Source: Rhabditoides inermis (Eukaryota; Nematoda; Chromadorea; Rhabditida; Rhabditidae). Taken from it: a DNA stretch of 64,000 bases. The position numbers and the translations under genes were made by a program. Below the pieces are notes generated by a model. It had not been told where the DNA came from, ran no database searches, and worked only from the letters and a program-made list of their open reading frames with translations. The stretch is from assembly GCA_963966185.1 (NCBI GenBank), contig CAWZYM010000385.1, positions 274,509-338,508 on the forward strand, read 5' to 3'. Numbering within the stretch: the stretch's first letter is position 1; every line of letters starts with the position of its first letter. Positions 24,606 through 37,031 of the stretch are shown piece after piece.

Positions 24606-26827
24606 TCCCTTCCCCCACCTTCACAGCCCTATTCATCGAGTATCCAAACTGCAGCATCGCATCTGCCATATCAGTGATAGTGGTGCCCTGGTGAAGAAAC
24701 ATAAGATAATTATATTGTATGTGAAACACTTTCTATGAAAAATAAGAAAGAAACATAATAAGTTGAAGAAAGTGAGAAAAATAGAGGGGATGGGAAGAAT
24801 AGAAAGGACTCGCCACTTGTATGGTGCAGTTGTGTTGGCAGTTGAATGGCGGCTGCATACTTTTCTGGGTGGCTGTGTCTATGAATGTCTGATCGACCGC
24901 GCGTGGCTGCAGATCCACCTGATCAAGCATTGATTAATTGATTAATTGATTGATTCTTTCATCATATTTCATTTATCATTGATTTCAAATAATAATAAAA
25001 AATGATGCAGATTACCCACCACGACAACCTTCTTCGCCGCTGTCAGTATGTCCTTATCGTTCAGGTCGTCTGGCGGTGAGATGGTGAGAAAATCGGCTGA
25101 ACAAATGATGAATTTCAGTGTCGTTAAAAAGTCAAGGTCGTCAAGGTGCTACAAAAATAGATCAAACAAAGAAGACGCAGGAGCCAAGCGTACCGAATGC
25201 GTTTCTGCTGCTCTCCGCGGATATGTGTAGGAACTCGTTTGTGGTGACCCCACTCGAGACTGCGGCAGACAGATACTGGCGCCTATCCCTCCGAGACTCC
25301 ATACAGTACACGAACACTGCAAGTTCCCTTTCTTTTCCCCCCTTTTTTAAATTTCACTTTTCGAACCGAAAATCCAAGTCACGCTACGCGTTCACGTAAC
25401 TGTGATTGTTTCTTTTTTGTACATGTACCACTAAACTAAACCATCATGTACCAGTTTATGATTGTTTGATAATGTTTCCCACCCCTGCTCAGTTTTCTCG
25501 CATCCGCGAACGCAGAAGCTATCGAGACGTTGTTTGCGATGACTATCTGCAAAAGAGTGAATAGAAGGAAAATTAAAATTATATCAGGCGTTACAGATGC
25601 GTCGCATGATAGTCAAAACATGCGACTTGATACGAGATGAGTTTTCTGATTTTTCTCCTAGTAGGCATGAAATGAAAACTGTTGTCAACATGACATCTAT
25701 TGAATCTTGTCACTTCACCTTTCTCTTAAATACGATGTTCTGTGAGTTGTTGGCATTGAGAATACCCTAGAAAGAAACATATTGCAAACTATGATCAGTA
25801 TGGCATGCCTCGAATGCGGCCGCAAATATTCTGCACCTCGGAAGATCAATCGCTCGAGCGTCGTTATAGATGAGGGCTATCTGAAAACATAGTTCATCTT
25901 CTTTTTTTTAGTTTGCTATCCATATATAGATCGGTGTGTGAATCTCAAATTGGCTTCAACATGAAACCCTGTCTAAAGACTCAAGTGATCCAATACACTT
26001 CACACTCTGTTTGTAGAATTCAAAAGTCCAATCCGAGAATCCCCTCCCACTTACGTCGTACAATTTCATTTCGTCGAGAAAACGAGTGATAATCGACGCT
26101 TGCCTGCAAAAGATGTATAAATGCCACTCGAAAAAATTGAGTGACTTACACTTTGATTGTGACTGAGATGGTTTGGAGTGTGGGATATGATTCCTTAAAA
26201 CAAAATTGTTGTTCGAAATTTGCCAACACGCGCGTACCTTGCTGGTGAGTCTTTGATCGTACTGTGGGCCAAAGATAAAGTGAGGTTTGTTGTAGAATTT
26301 CGCAATCGTCGCAGCGATAATGGCGGCTAAAACATTTTATTTGTCATTCGGACATTCCGACAATCCGACACTTGACAATATAAATATACTTAGTTAAAAA
26401 TAATTACACATACCATCGGGGCATGCAGGTCCGATGATTATGTCCACCTCTTCCAGAACCAACTCAACTACCCTGAACAAATCAAGTATAATTATTGATT
26501 TAATATCGAATGATACCTTCCAGCAGCTCCTGACTCGAGACAGTCGGCAAACTTAATTGTTATACTGAAAACAACTCGATTTATTGTTATAGTATTTTTT
26601 TTTTGAATACGACATGTACATGTTTTCAATATTTTTCAGAAGTATGACGTTGCGAAGAAGAGATTTGCCGTGATTTATAAACAAACCGTATATATCTATT
26701 TCGATTTCCATTACTAATCAAGGCGTGACTTACTTTATGTCATTGTACCAGGGAAGCAGATTTTCGGCTTTGATTCGATCCCACGCCACAAGCACACCTG
26801 CGACATGCATTTGAGAGAAAGGGAGGT

Positions 26828-26894
<67 letters not shown>

Positions 26895-28222
26895 AGGCAC
26901 AGGGGCGCTTAGTTTTTGACTTTGTTTCATTGCTTGACCCATGGAAACACAAAACAATAAAAGAAAACGCGAAAGAACGGCGTTTTTGCGTTACCTACAC
27001 GCTTACCAACATGTGCACGTGCGAAGCTTGGTAAGGCAAATTCGAACTTCGCGCCAAAATGCTTAGCGGAAAGTTGAGCTCTGTGCGCTTCTCGTCGATA
27101 TGAGTTCGACAGCACATGTCGTTGTAGTGTTGTGGTAACGCTCACGGTTTACGGACCATGCTATGCCGGTTGGATTCCCGCTACGTGCATAAGTGCAATA
27201 AGTTTTGCCAATTTCTCGATAGTGAATTTCGATGAACCTTGGTAACGCTAAACGCTCCTGTGCCTTTAAATAGCTTGTACCTGGTCCTATTTTGAATACA
27301 TTGATTGGTTCGAGCTCTGGCAGAGTCCCCGATCCCGCCAGTAGACCCACTTGTAGCATCTGCCAAAAGTAAAAATTAACCTCACTACACATTTGCGCGC
27401 TCTGATGTGTATATCCGGGTGGTGCGAGTTGGTCTTCTAATACGAATCAAGATGGATTCCCAGACATTATTCGTACTTCGAGAAACGACGTGAAAATAGC
27501 AAGTTCTCATGACTAATCTTCCACTTACACTTACAGGAATCTGGTGTGGACACTGATGATATCATGTTAATGATACGTTTACGAAATATAGGAAGTACTT
27601 CATTCTAGAAACATAATCTTTTTTATGTTGAAACGCAGTTATTGAGCAGAAAGTAAACTATTATATTCCGCTTGAACTCAGCTCAACTTTTCTCGTCATA
27701 AACATCATGCTTTATGTTGTCCAATAGTTTTTACAGTACACTAAACAAATGGATATGAAGTTTTCATCTCACGTCAACAGTTCACTTTTTGATAACTCTA
27801 AAACTAAATTGTATAATAATCAAAAACTTCTAAAACAGGTTTTTTTTTTAGATTTTTGATACTCATTGTACAGTAATCCATGACAAAAAGAAAATGACGT
27901 AGACATCGCAGCGTTTTCTCGTTATTTCTTCATTGTCTGGTTCGGCAGGTGATAATACCGTACGATGAGAATGGGGGAATAGTAACAAACAATATAATAA
28001 CAAACAAAATTTACAGTGTGTATAAATGTTACATTATATTACTGTAGTCAACAAAATGTTTCATAATCTCACCCTAGCGGGAATAGCCTCTGATCCAGGG
28101 ACGGCGGTGGTGAAAGCGGGAGTGGTATAGACAGTGGTGGGAAGAGCGGTCGCAGCTGCCGGCACAGTCGACTGTGCATCGGAAAGCGGGAGCAAGAAGA
28201 GCACGAGCAGTCGCCACCCCAT
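20628..28222 (-). CDS. Receptor-type guanylate cyclase (GCY class), copy 1
   Basis: This is a single-pass receptor that converts GTP to cGMP. ATG is at 28222; the signal exon 28073-28222 encodes [17 protein letters not shown]. The extracellular ligand-binding domain follows (27281-27359; 26734-26797 with GVLVAWDRI; about 26520-26567 with [22 protein letters not shown] near 26410-26470; HFIFGPQYD near 26270). The transmembrane segment ([20 protein letters not shown]) lies near 23520-23600. The kinase-homology domain at about 22430-23110 has HGWISSD in place of HRD and FYGMDF in place of DFG, so it is a pseudokinase, as is usual for the family. The cyclase domain (20628-21790) keeps [20 protein letters not shown] and [15 protein letters not shown]; the Glu of VETIGD and Cys of YCLFGD are the GTP-specific pair. 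It ends [11 protein letters not shown] then TAA at 20628. Estimated length is about 1,100 residues, normal for the family. Chemosensory neurons are the usual site of expression in nematodes (established for the family, inferred here). Several introns carry GA or CT runs. Confidence 0.93.
20943..21020. repeat. AT microsatellite in cyclase intron (unit 1)
   Basis: This is a pure AT run of about 78 bp. It is about 4 bp longer at the equivalent place in unit 2 (about 33369-33452) and about 12 bp shorter again in unit 3 (about 45786-45856), judged from shifts in flanking coordinates. Confidence 0.9.
21525..21581. repeat. CT microsatellite in cyclase intron (unit 1)
   Basis: This CT run lies next to the acceptor of the exon encoding the DVVSFT metal-binding motif. 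Other dinucleotide runs in unit 1 cyclase introns are at about 22641-22675 (GA), 23938-23980 (GA), 24527-24603 (CT) and 26831-26892 (GA), and all recur in units 2 and 3 with slightly different lengths. Confidence 0.9.
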
Positions 28223-29045
28223 ACCTCACACTCTATCCACTTTACGTTTACCCCGAAGCCATTCTATTCTCTCCACTCTTCGAAATTCGCCGATGAAGCC
28301 CCGTTTCGATTTGCCTCTGTTTTCGCAGGTTTCTGGATTATGTTAGGGGAAGAGAAATCCGACATTCAATTCATTCCACACACTTGTCACATGTATGTAC
28401 TGTTTTGAAAAGATGGAGAGTGAGGGAGGGAAAAGGGAGATTGAAATGAAATGAGTGTAGTAATTAATTTCTCTGCGTCACACGTCGTCGATAGTTCGTT
28501 GTTCTGTATTAATGAAAGGGTAACCCGGAAAGAACGCTGGGAAAATATTGTGTGAGACACTGTACACTGTAGTACAAGATACCATAATGATCCCACGGTT
28601 TTTGAATATTACGTAATTGTTGTTTGAGTTTCATGTAAGAAACAACATCATTATTCAGTACATTCAAATGATTTTATATATACATAACATATACGAATGA
28701 ACATGTCTCATGTGTGTTACATCCATAACATCTGGAAACTGAAACAAACCCTCGTTTTCTCTGCAGTCTGCGTTTAAACGTATAGATACATGTTTGAATG
28801 TTTGGATTTTCATCTTGATACTTTTGTAACAATAACAATAACTTATGCTTATGCTTATCTTTTCTATTCATCTATGATACACGACTCATACAAAAGAATC
28901 TCCGTTTATTCATCGACACCACAAAAGCGAGAGAGAAGAACGTTTTTGTAATCAACACAACCAAATCTCTAGATCTAGCGGCATGCCATTGCACATTATT
29001 GGGGCGTGTTTGTGGCGTGTAGCGTGATAGCGTCGAGGCGTCTTC
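28223..29045. promoter_or_regulatory. Upstream region of the cyclase with two GAAGCC motifs
   Basis: The 0.8 kb between the stop of the small gene (29046) and the cyclase ATG (28222) is the presumed cyclase promoter. On the plus strand GAAGCC occurs at 28255-28260 and 28295-28300, 40 bp apart and within 80 bp of the ATG. In C. elegans GARRCC-type cores are bound by the zinc-finger regulator CHE-1 in ASE chemosensory neurons, where many gcy genes are expressed. The functional link here is inference. The region recurs at 40647-41469 and 53057-53879. Confidence 0.35.
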
Positions 29046-30108
29046 TCACTTCCCGAACACCATATCTCGGTACTGACCGCCGATCTTGCCCTTGATCGAA
29101 CGCATCTTGTCGTGCATCGAGCGTTGCGGCTGGAATGAAAGGGAGTCAGTCCCGCCCCTGGAAGCCCCGCCCCCTGTGACTCACCCTGCCCATTCCGAAT
29201 GCGTGTTGCACCATGTTCACCCCACCGCGGGTCTCCCGTGGCTCGTATGTCTCGTGATGGTCCGGAGAAATGTAGTAGAACATCTGAAATGAGAGGCCAT
29301 TTCGGCTGAAAACTACATTTAATCATATTGAATGATAAACAAGTTGTTAGTAGAAAAATACGTTTCTAATCTGTTCTCAAAAGTGTCTATATATCGTTAT
29401 CTTTTTTTTTAAATCCATAACGTAACTTCAAACATGTCGTTTCTTTGAAAGCAGATAAGTAGGGGATAACAGTAGTTAGTACAGTGGACGTTCTTTATAT
29501 AAATGATGCCTTCATTTTCATGTTTTACATCCGTTTTTAGCAGACGATCATGTTTTTTCGGACGAGCATGAGAGCACATTTTTGGGAAAAGAAAGATATG
29601 AGATAGGAAAAGGTATATGGAAAGAACGAGAGAAATATAAAACTAAGAATGAGGGAGAACGAAGCCCTTACTCTTGTATCCCTCCCTAACCTCCTATTAT
29701 GTACACCCGTACTCTTTCTATTTCACACGGAATCCGGGCGGAAATGACATCATTTAAGTGGCTAGATATCTGCTGTTGTTTTCAAATCTCACAGTTCTAC
29801 GCAAATCCGATGCACTCTTTCAGAGAAAATATTAACTAGTACCCACTCCAGTTATCCGGGAATATAATAGCCTACTTCGTTTGAAGTTCGTTGTGCGAAA
29901 TATTGAAACAACAACTTTTTTATCGATGTTTGTGTATTGAACCCACACATGTTTGCAGTTTGTTGTTGCTACGACTCTGGGCCCTCTGGATTCATTTGTG
30001 CGCCGGACCGTGGCGACTGATTATGTATGGCGCCTAATTATATGTATAATTTTTATGTATATTTTTTTGGAAAAACAAAGTATATGAGTTCTGTGCACAG
30101 TTTGTGGT

Positions 30109-30188
<80 letters not shown>

Positions 30189-31570
30189 CTATGCTCGCAA
30201 TAAGTTGCGCGCGGTGGGGTAGATCAGAGGAAGACGGAGAGTCGGCTCTCGGCAATAGCGCGCAAAACAAGAGAGGCAGGCGGTTATGGCACCGTATTTC
30301 GAACTGCAAGCGAGGTAGATCGAAAAAACAAGATTTTTGAAGGGAATTGTTTTGTTGTTCGCAAATGTATACTTCGCGGACTCTCGTAACAGTGAAATGT
30401 GTGATTTCCCTGCTAGCAATCTTTCATTTTTCATCTTTTTTTTTAAACATTTTTCATCTTTCATTTTCTCATCAAAATCAGTCGTGAGTGTGAGTAATGT
30501 ATCACATATCACCTGGCTGCTATCGAACAGACGAGTGTACTGTACGCCCGCTTATAGCGTAGATTTGTTTTGTGATATTCATACCATGTGTGCCACTAGC
30601 ACTAGACACTCAACAGAGCAGAAAGTACATAAATATGCCCCACTCCGGAAACCCAGTAGTCCGAGATTTAGTCTACATAAGGGTACCGTAGCAACTTGTA
30701 ATAAAAAAATGTAAAAGCACGAAAAATCAGCAGAAATTAAGTTGAGCCACTAGCGCGACGACAACGTTCATTGCGTTCATTCTTCATCTACATACGTTCA
30801 TTCTTCTTGGTGACTGTGTACGAGTTCATGAGCTAATTTTGAAACAAGTAGCCGCCGTACTTAACTATTCACATCTTCTAGAATACGATAGAACAACTAC
30901 AAACCTGTGCGTTAACAGTGACCTAACAACCAAGTTGGAGCGAGGTTACGTCGAATGGGAAATCAGATATGCTGTTTCCCAGATCAGCAGCAGAATCAGC
31001 GTCCTCACCGATTGTTCATCGCCGGCCCCGACCTCGTCAGGCAGCCCGAACTCATCCACTTGGAGGTAGTTGATGGGCTGCAAGTTGAACGTATACGAAT
31101 AAACGTATTCTATACATACACGTTTCTCTAAACAGTACTATCGGAGATCTTAACTGTCTCCACTGAACGGAACTATCATCGATCATTGATCAACATGTGT
31201 ATTGTGACGATGGCGTCGGGTGGGCCCTGGGAGACTGACCGTCTTGTGCCTTAGGCGGACCGATTGACGCACAGGAGTCTCGAACACACTGCAATAGCCA
31301 CGAATTACTAGGAATTACAAGCAACTAGGATGTGTATGAACCGGATGCCCGATGCCGTTATGTTTTCTGGTTAGACATTCGAGCTAATATTAGTTAGGAT
31401 TTAAAAAAAAATCAATTGAAAATTAACATTCTGATATCATTCAACTACACCTGCGAGCATCCTCTGTGCAACACCCACTTGTTGTTGAAGGAGGTTTGTG
31501 CGGAGCTGTTGTCGCTGAAGGTACCGGCGTCGCCTGCACTGCCCTCAGAAGGACGAGTTGAACGACCCAT
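29046..31570 (-). CDS. Predicted chimera: gene 4 exons 1-3 joined to small-gene exons 2-3 (junction 1/2)
   Basis: Reading on the minus strand, gene 4 exons 1-3 of unit 2 (31479-31570, 31240-31288, 31009-31077) end in phase 0 at GAGDEQS with a gtgagg donor. The unit junction at 30923/30924 removed gene 4 exons 4-11 and the 5' two thirds of the small gene's signal exon; only 19 nt remain (30905-30923), with no acceptor. The next acceptors downstream belong to small-gene exons 29185-29283 (phase 0, starts MFYYISPDHH) and 29046-29129 (ends MVFGK then TGA). Splicing to these would give an in-frame 129-residue protein without a signal peptide. The exons are seen directly; the joining is inferred. 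Alternatively, exon 29185-29283 could be trans-spliced and translated alone from its own ATG (60 residues). Confidence 0.45.
30111..30184. repeat. AT microsatellite next to repeat A (unit 1)
   Basis: This pure AT run abuts repeat A. It is about 8 bp shorter at the equivalent place in unit 2 (about 42535-42600) and intermediate in unit 3 (about 54945-55016). Confidence 0.9.
30190..30326 (-). repeat. Dispersed repeat A, unit 1 copy (inverted relative to 3466-3602)
   Basis: This is the reverse complement of the block at 3466-3602 with few changes. It lies directly beside a long AT run in the first intron of the small secreted gene. Copies produced by the triplication are at 42606-42742 and 55022-55158. 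Confidence 0.8.
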
Positions 31571-33055
31571 GTGGAACAACTACAAGTGGGATGATAAATA
31601 TATATAATAAACAAACATATGGGGTAAGGCGGAAAAGAACTAGTGGAAATATGGATATTTCGAAGTCAAGAAAGGATAATGTATAGCAATCATCAACATG
31701 TATTCAAAAAAGTCTATTAATACCACGGATATAATTTGCAGACATCATAAAAGAAAATAGCGAACACTGCACTTGGCATGTCGGCTGCAGTTGTCCATCC
31801 ACACATTGAAATTTGCTGGCGGCAGTAGCGCGACCAGGGGCGGGGCAAGTGGCAAAGTGTGCACGTTCTCACCGCCTGTGGCATCCCAACTCCGACAACA
31901 CCTTCGATAGAAGACTATGGAGTCATCATTGCAATTCAAACGTGCTGTGGAGTAGTCTAACAAATCTCAGCTCTTTAAAGGAGAGGTGCACGGAATAATG
32001 ACATGAAGTCGACATAGTCAATATTGATATGGCGATCAAAGTGAAACCAAAATTAAAATTACATCATTTAATATATAATATTATTCTGAGAGATAGTTCG
32101 CCAGATTACGGTAGAAAATCGATCTACTCTCTAGTCGCATTCGATCTACCTTCTAGTCGTGAGGAGACCCAAGCGCGCGCTTTCAAACGATAATATCGAT
32201 CAAAGAAGCCGGCATGCGAATCAAAGAGGCCGCGGCACACTCGAGCCTTCCCCGCGCTGTCTGACCTCTCTCGCTCGCGACTGAGTTTCGCCAACTGACC
32301 CCGGCTGGCAATAACAGAAACTATCCACCAGGCGGCGACTATAAATTTGATATAAAATGAAATGGCATTTTGAAAATCAGGCAATGCGTCAGTACTTCGT
32401 GGTGTAGTACAAACTTGGCACGAGTTTCCAATGGGAATTAATTTTCAAAATTGGTCCCGCCACGAATAACTGACGTTATGTATCATCTTTTTTGACGTGT
32501 GATAGCAGCTGATCATTTCATTTCATCACTCCGTGCTCCTCTCCTTTAACCTCTCAGCTCTGCTCGTAAACGAGTGTCACTATGGGCAGGGCGAGGCAAG
32601 TGGCAAGAGCTCTGTTGCCAGTAGCCACACATCTTACCGATCCGATAAGCGAGAATGGACAGAACGGAAATAATAGAAAACTGACACACATTGAGAACTG
32701 ATTCCACTATGCCTTCAATACGATCTTTGGAAGACGGACACAAAAAACAACATCTAGAACAAGACAACATCTAGAATAAGCAATTATACTATAAAATATT
32801 GTATACTGCATTTCAGTACACCAACAAGTTTTTTTTAAAGGTTTTTTTATGCGAAAAGTAACGAACGAACGGTATGACACCAATAATCGAGACACGAAAA
32901 ATGGCAAATCGTTTTTGATCGTCGAGTCCTTTTTTCACACACGCTTCGTGGTGAACTGATCCGCGATGTTGACAATCAGAGACGGCGAGGTTCGACAAAG
33001 GTTCACAAAATCGCTTGGCGAGTACTTTTTATATTGAAATGAATAAATATCATAG
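31571..33055. other. Intergenic region, unit 2 equivalent of 19143-20627
   Basis: The sequence matches the unit 1 interval, with no exon recognised. It carries a second copy of the gene 4 promoter, now placed upstream of the predicted chimera rather than of a complete gene 4. Confidence 0.45.
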
Positions 33056-33368
33056 TTATAAATATTCTGACTCTTCTCCACCTACTAGTAGCCAGAACGT
33101 TTCCATAGCTCCTTTTCCCTGAAATGTTGTATTGATTTGTGGCTATTCCTGAAACTTGAATTTGAATTTTACCTTTATGAGCACTTCTCCCCTTGATTCC
33201 GTTCTGTATCCTCCAATCACATTTGTGAGAAAATGGTTAGCTTCCGCTGATAGATGGATCATTCCCGCTGAAATAAGGAACTGTGAAGTAAGTTCGACAA
33301 CGGTGTCACCCGAAATTGGGAGCACTAACATTCCATCACTAGGCGAAATTCAAACATACGCGTGAGTT

Positions 33369-33456
<88 letters not shown>

Positions 33457-33956
33457 TAGGTGCATATGACTACGGTCAGTAATTGTGAACACTTACGTTT
33501 TCCGTTGCTTTCCATGCGACTGGCGGTGTTTACAGTATCCCCGAAGAGACAGTATCTAGGCATTGTCAATCCAACCACTCCAGTCACGACTGAACCAGTG
33601 TGCATCCCCACTCGAATGTTCACTCTTTGCTGCGGCAAATGGGGAATCCGGAACAACTGAAAACAATGTGCACTTGTTGTTTATTGTTTACTTGTTTACA
33701 ATCTCACTTTGATAGCTCTCAGCATTCCCATTGCCATTTCTGCGATTTCCTTGGCATGTGAATTTCCATTTCTATGTGGAAGACCGGAAACACACAGGTA
33801 GCCATCGCCTATTGTCTCCACCTGAATATAATCAAATGCAATTATTCTGGATTGGAAATACAAACCTTGTACACATCATGTTGTTCTATGATGGAATCGA
33901 AGGTTGTGTAAAGATCATTCAACAATGTGACAACCTGAATGATATGTTTCACAAGT

Positions 33957-34011
<55 letters not shown>

Positions 34012-35065
34012 ACTCACCTGCAGCGGAGTGCATTTGCTTGCGAGTGTTGTGAAGGAAACAACATCGGAGAAGAACACAGTGACAGAATCGAATGATTCTG
34101 GCTGCACCGATTCACCCACTTTCAATTTGTCAGCCACTTGCCTGACAATAGATTGGGTAAATATCAAACCAAACACATCACTCACTTGGGAAGCATTCGA
34201 TACAGCAGAATGTCGCTCTTCTTCTTTTCTTCCACCAACTCTTTCATTCTCGATTCCACTTCTTCCTCCAAGTTTCCAGCATACTGTTCCAATACTTTGA
34301 AGACGTGGTCCATCAGATTTGTCGATCTAATCGGCAATTAATGATCATCATCAATGTGACTATGATTACAGTAGGTGGGCAAATCAGTTGCCGCCAGTAG
34401 AGAGCGCAGAGTGAACAGAGTGCGAGGCGGCAAAAGTCGATAGACATGCGAGAGCACGCGAAAAAAATATCACATTCAAACTTTCGCGCGCGCGCAATTT
34501 TCAAATGCGGGACGGACGAGCGGAGTGGTGGCGGAACTACATATTCCCTGGACTGTACTTACCTCCAGTGATTTAGTGACTTCAGGAGAGTTCTGATTTG
34601 ATCGATATTCGGGCGTTGTTCAACATTTTCCGACCAGCAATCTCGAATCAAAAGATTCTGTAAAGGTTTGCCAATAACAGTTTGTTCGAAAAAGTTGGTG
34701 AATGTTGCATGCACACACGTACGAGAGAAGAGTGGTTGTCATCCGAAGGCTCTCCTGTTTCCAGAGAAGGCCGCAGTTCCCCCTTTCCCTGTGATCCACG
34801 TTTCAGACGATACATCAATTCTAAAAAAGTATAGTTATGTTTTTTATTATGTACTTACTGACAAGGTATGTATGTAAGATCTATAAAGTGCATACCTTCA
34901 ACATCGTATGTCTGATTGTCCAAATCCCACGCTGATTTTCTTGTGATGATTTGAGAGCATACAATAGCGAAAGAGTAGATATCTCCCGGTTTTGTGCCGA
35001 TAGTGGAACCTTCTCGAATCAATTCAGGAGCCACCCACAGTAGATCTGAATACGACATTTCATAC

Positions 35066-35104
<39 letters not shown>

Positions 35105-36359
35105 ATATGGTCGCAAACTCACCGTTGATCTCCCTCTTTTCTGCTACTTTGACGAAATCCATTCCATAGAAGGCTATTTTGAGTTGCCATCTGTCGTCTA
35201 TGAGTATAGTATCCGATGATATCCAACCATGTGCTCCCAACTTCGAATGAATGTAGTGAACTCCTTCTGCCATATCTCGAATCAAGGAAAACTTGAAGAA
35301 TCCATCCATTTGCACGGATGACTTCTCAATCACATCCTAAAATACGTAGTAATTTCACAGTTATCATGTGAGATGTGAAACGTACAGTGATTGTCCCGCG
35401 GGCGCAGAATCTCCACAGTGTCAGCCATTGGGGGCCATCGAAACACAGGCCAATGAACTTGTTCACGTTGTCGTGGTCCAAGGAACGCAACTGAAAGCAT
35501 TACTATATGAACATATGAACAAAAAACAACAACGTGTCCATACCGTTCTCAAATGCGCAGCTTGATCCCTCGAAATCTGTATCCGAGTGACATGCTTCCT
35601 AGCGAAATAAACTTCTTTCTGTAAACAAGATGTTATCTACAGTACCCTACACCAGCTCACATCATATACATAGTAGGCAATGGTGTCTGTCTCCCTCTGT
35701 GTCGATTCGAGGGTCATGCGAGTGGATGTGGTGTGATTGGACTGCAGAGAACGCGCAGAGGCCGTGGTCGACTGAAACATGCAGTGTTCACTGGCAGTGA
35801 CGCTAGAATTGAACCTTGGTACTGGGACTGGAGAGTTGCTGGAAGGGAATCTGCCACAGCTGGTTGGCACGCTCTTCCTCCGCTTGCTTCATTCTGATAT
35901 TGAGTATTTTAGATCTATTTTCATGGTTCTTTGACTACCTGTATATGTATACAACGCTGGCGATGACGGCTACAATGACGAGTAGAGCGACGCAGACGGC
36001 TCCGATCAGGACACCCAGGTACTGGTCCGTGAACGAAAGCGGACACTCCTTAAAGAAACACCATGAACAGAAAGTATCGAGTATCAATAAAAACATTTCC
36101 GTATTCCGCCGTATGAAAAATATAGTTATATCGTTTTCCTTGATAAATTAATGATGAACAGTTATGAATAGGAACTACAGAGAATCGATCAACCGCTACT
36201 GCATACCATTCCACTGAAGCCGCATCGGGGTCTGTTGAGGGGCGCAATGCCTCCATATTGGACCCACATCTCGGACACATCAGAGTATTGCGGCTCCCAC
36301 GACTGGAAGAGGAGTTGAGAGAGAGAAGAAAGGAAGAGAGGAGAAAGGAAAGTCAGAGG

Positions 36360-36411
<52 letters not shown>

Positions 36412-36952
36412 GGGGAGAGAGAGAGAGAGGGGGAGGGGGAGAGAGGGGGGGAGAGATCCGCGCACCACCACAACCGCTTCCGATCCGTTCCCTCTTTCGC
36501 TGGTGACACCTATGCCGCTTGCATCCTGAATTTATAAACTCATTTCTTCTGTCCATCAACTAGTCAGAAATACCTGGTTAGATTGTGACTTGATGATAGT
36601 TTTCTGGGAGCCGTTGGAATCTGACAAAACATAATTACTTCGTAGAGATTTCGTGTAGAGAGAAAAGAGAAGAAAGAGATGAGAGGGAAGAAGAAAAGTG
36701 AGATTTTCTAACCGATTATGTAGAGGCAGAATAGCGGGTCTCTCGTGCCGTTCTTGTTGATTGTCACCTTGCCAGTGTAACCTGAATTAATTGAAAAGTA
36801 TGTTGATCAAAAGGCTATTGCGCCTATAGTCAGTTCCTACCGTGGAACTCTCCCAGCGCATGGTCGACGATAGCTGTGCCGTCCAGATGACCACGAGGTG
36901 CCAGCGCCAGAGACGGGTGCGCCTGAGAGCCAATCTCTCTCTCCCCACTCTT

Positions 36953-37031
<79 letters not shown>

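Larger units (their letters stand above)
18496..30923. repeat. Tandem triplication unit 1 (12,428 bp)
   Basis: This is the leftmost of three near-identical direct units. Its left edge joins single-copy sequence at 18495/18496 inside intron 3 of gene 4. Its right edge at 30923 cuts the signal-peptide exon of the small secreted gene. It contains gene 4 exons 1-3, one complete cyclase gene, and the 3' part of the small gene. All open frames outside simple repeats are identical to those of units 2 and 3. Confidence 0.95.

Noticed and set aside
24416..24738. Frames encoding Ser-Leu or Arg-Glu repeats around CT/GA runs in the cyclase introns
   Set aside because: They are products of dinucleotide repeats inside introns.
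26927..27145. Minus-strand 72-codon frame ([12 protein letters not shown]) as an extracellular-domain exon of the cyclase
   Set aside because: Splicing 27281-27359 directly to 26734-26797 keeps phase and gives the expected VGLLAG...GVLVAWDRI domain start; this frame lies in the intron.
28952..29326. Minus-strand 124-codon frame over the small gene
   Set aside because: It is in a different frame from the phase-consistent exons 29185-29283 and 29046-29129 and reads through their splice sites.
30034..30309. Frames encoding long Ile-Tyr repeats
   Set aside because: They are products of the AT microsatellite.
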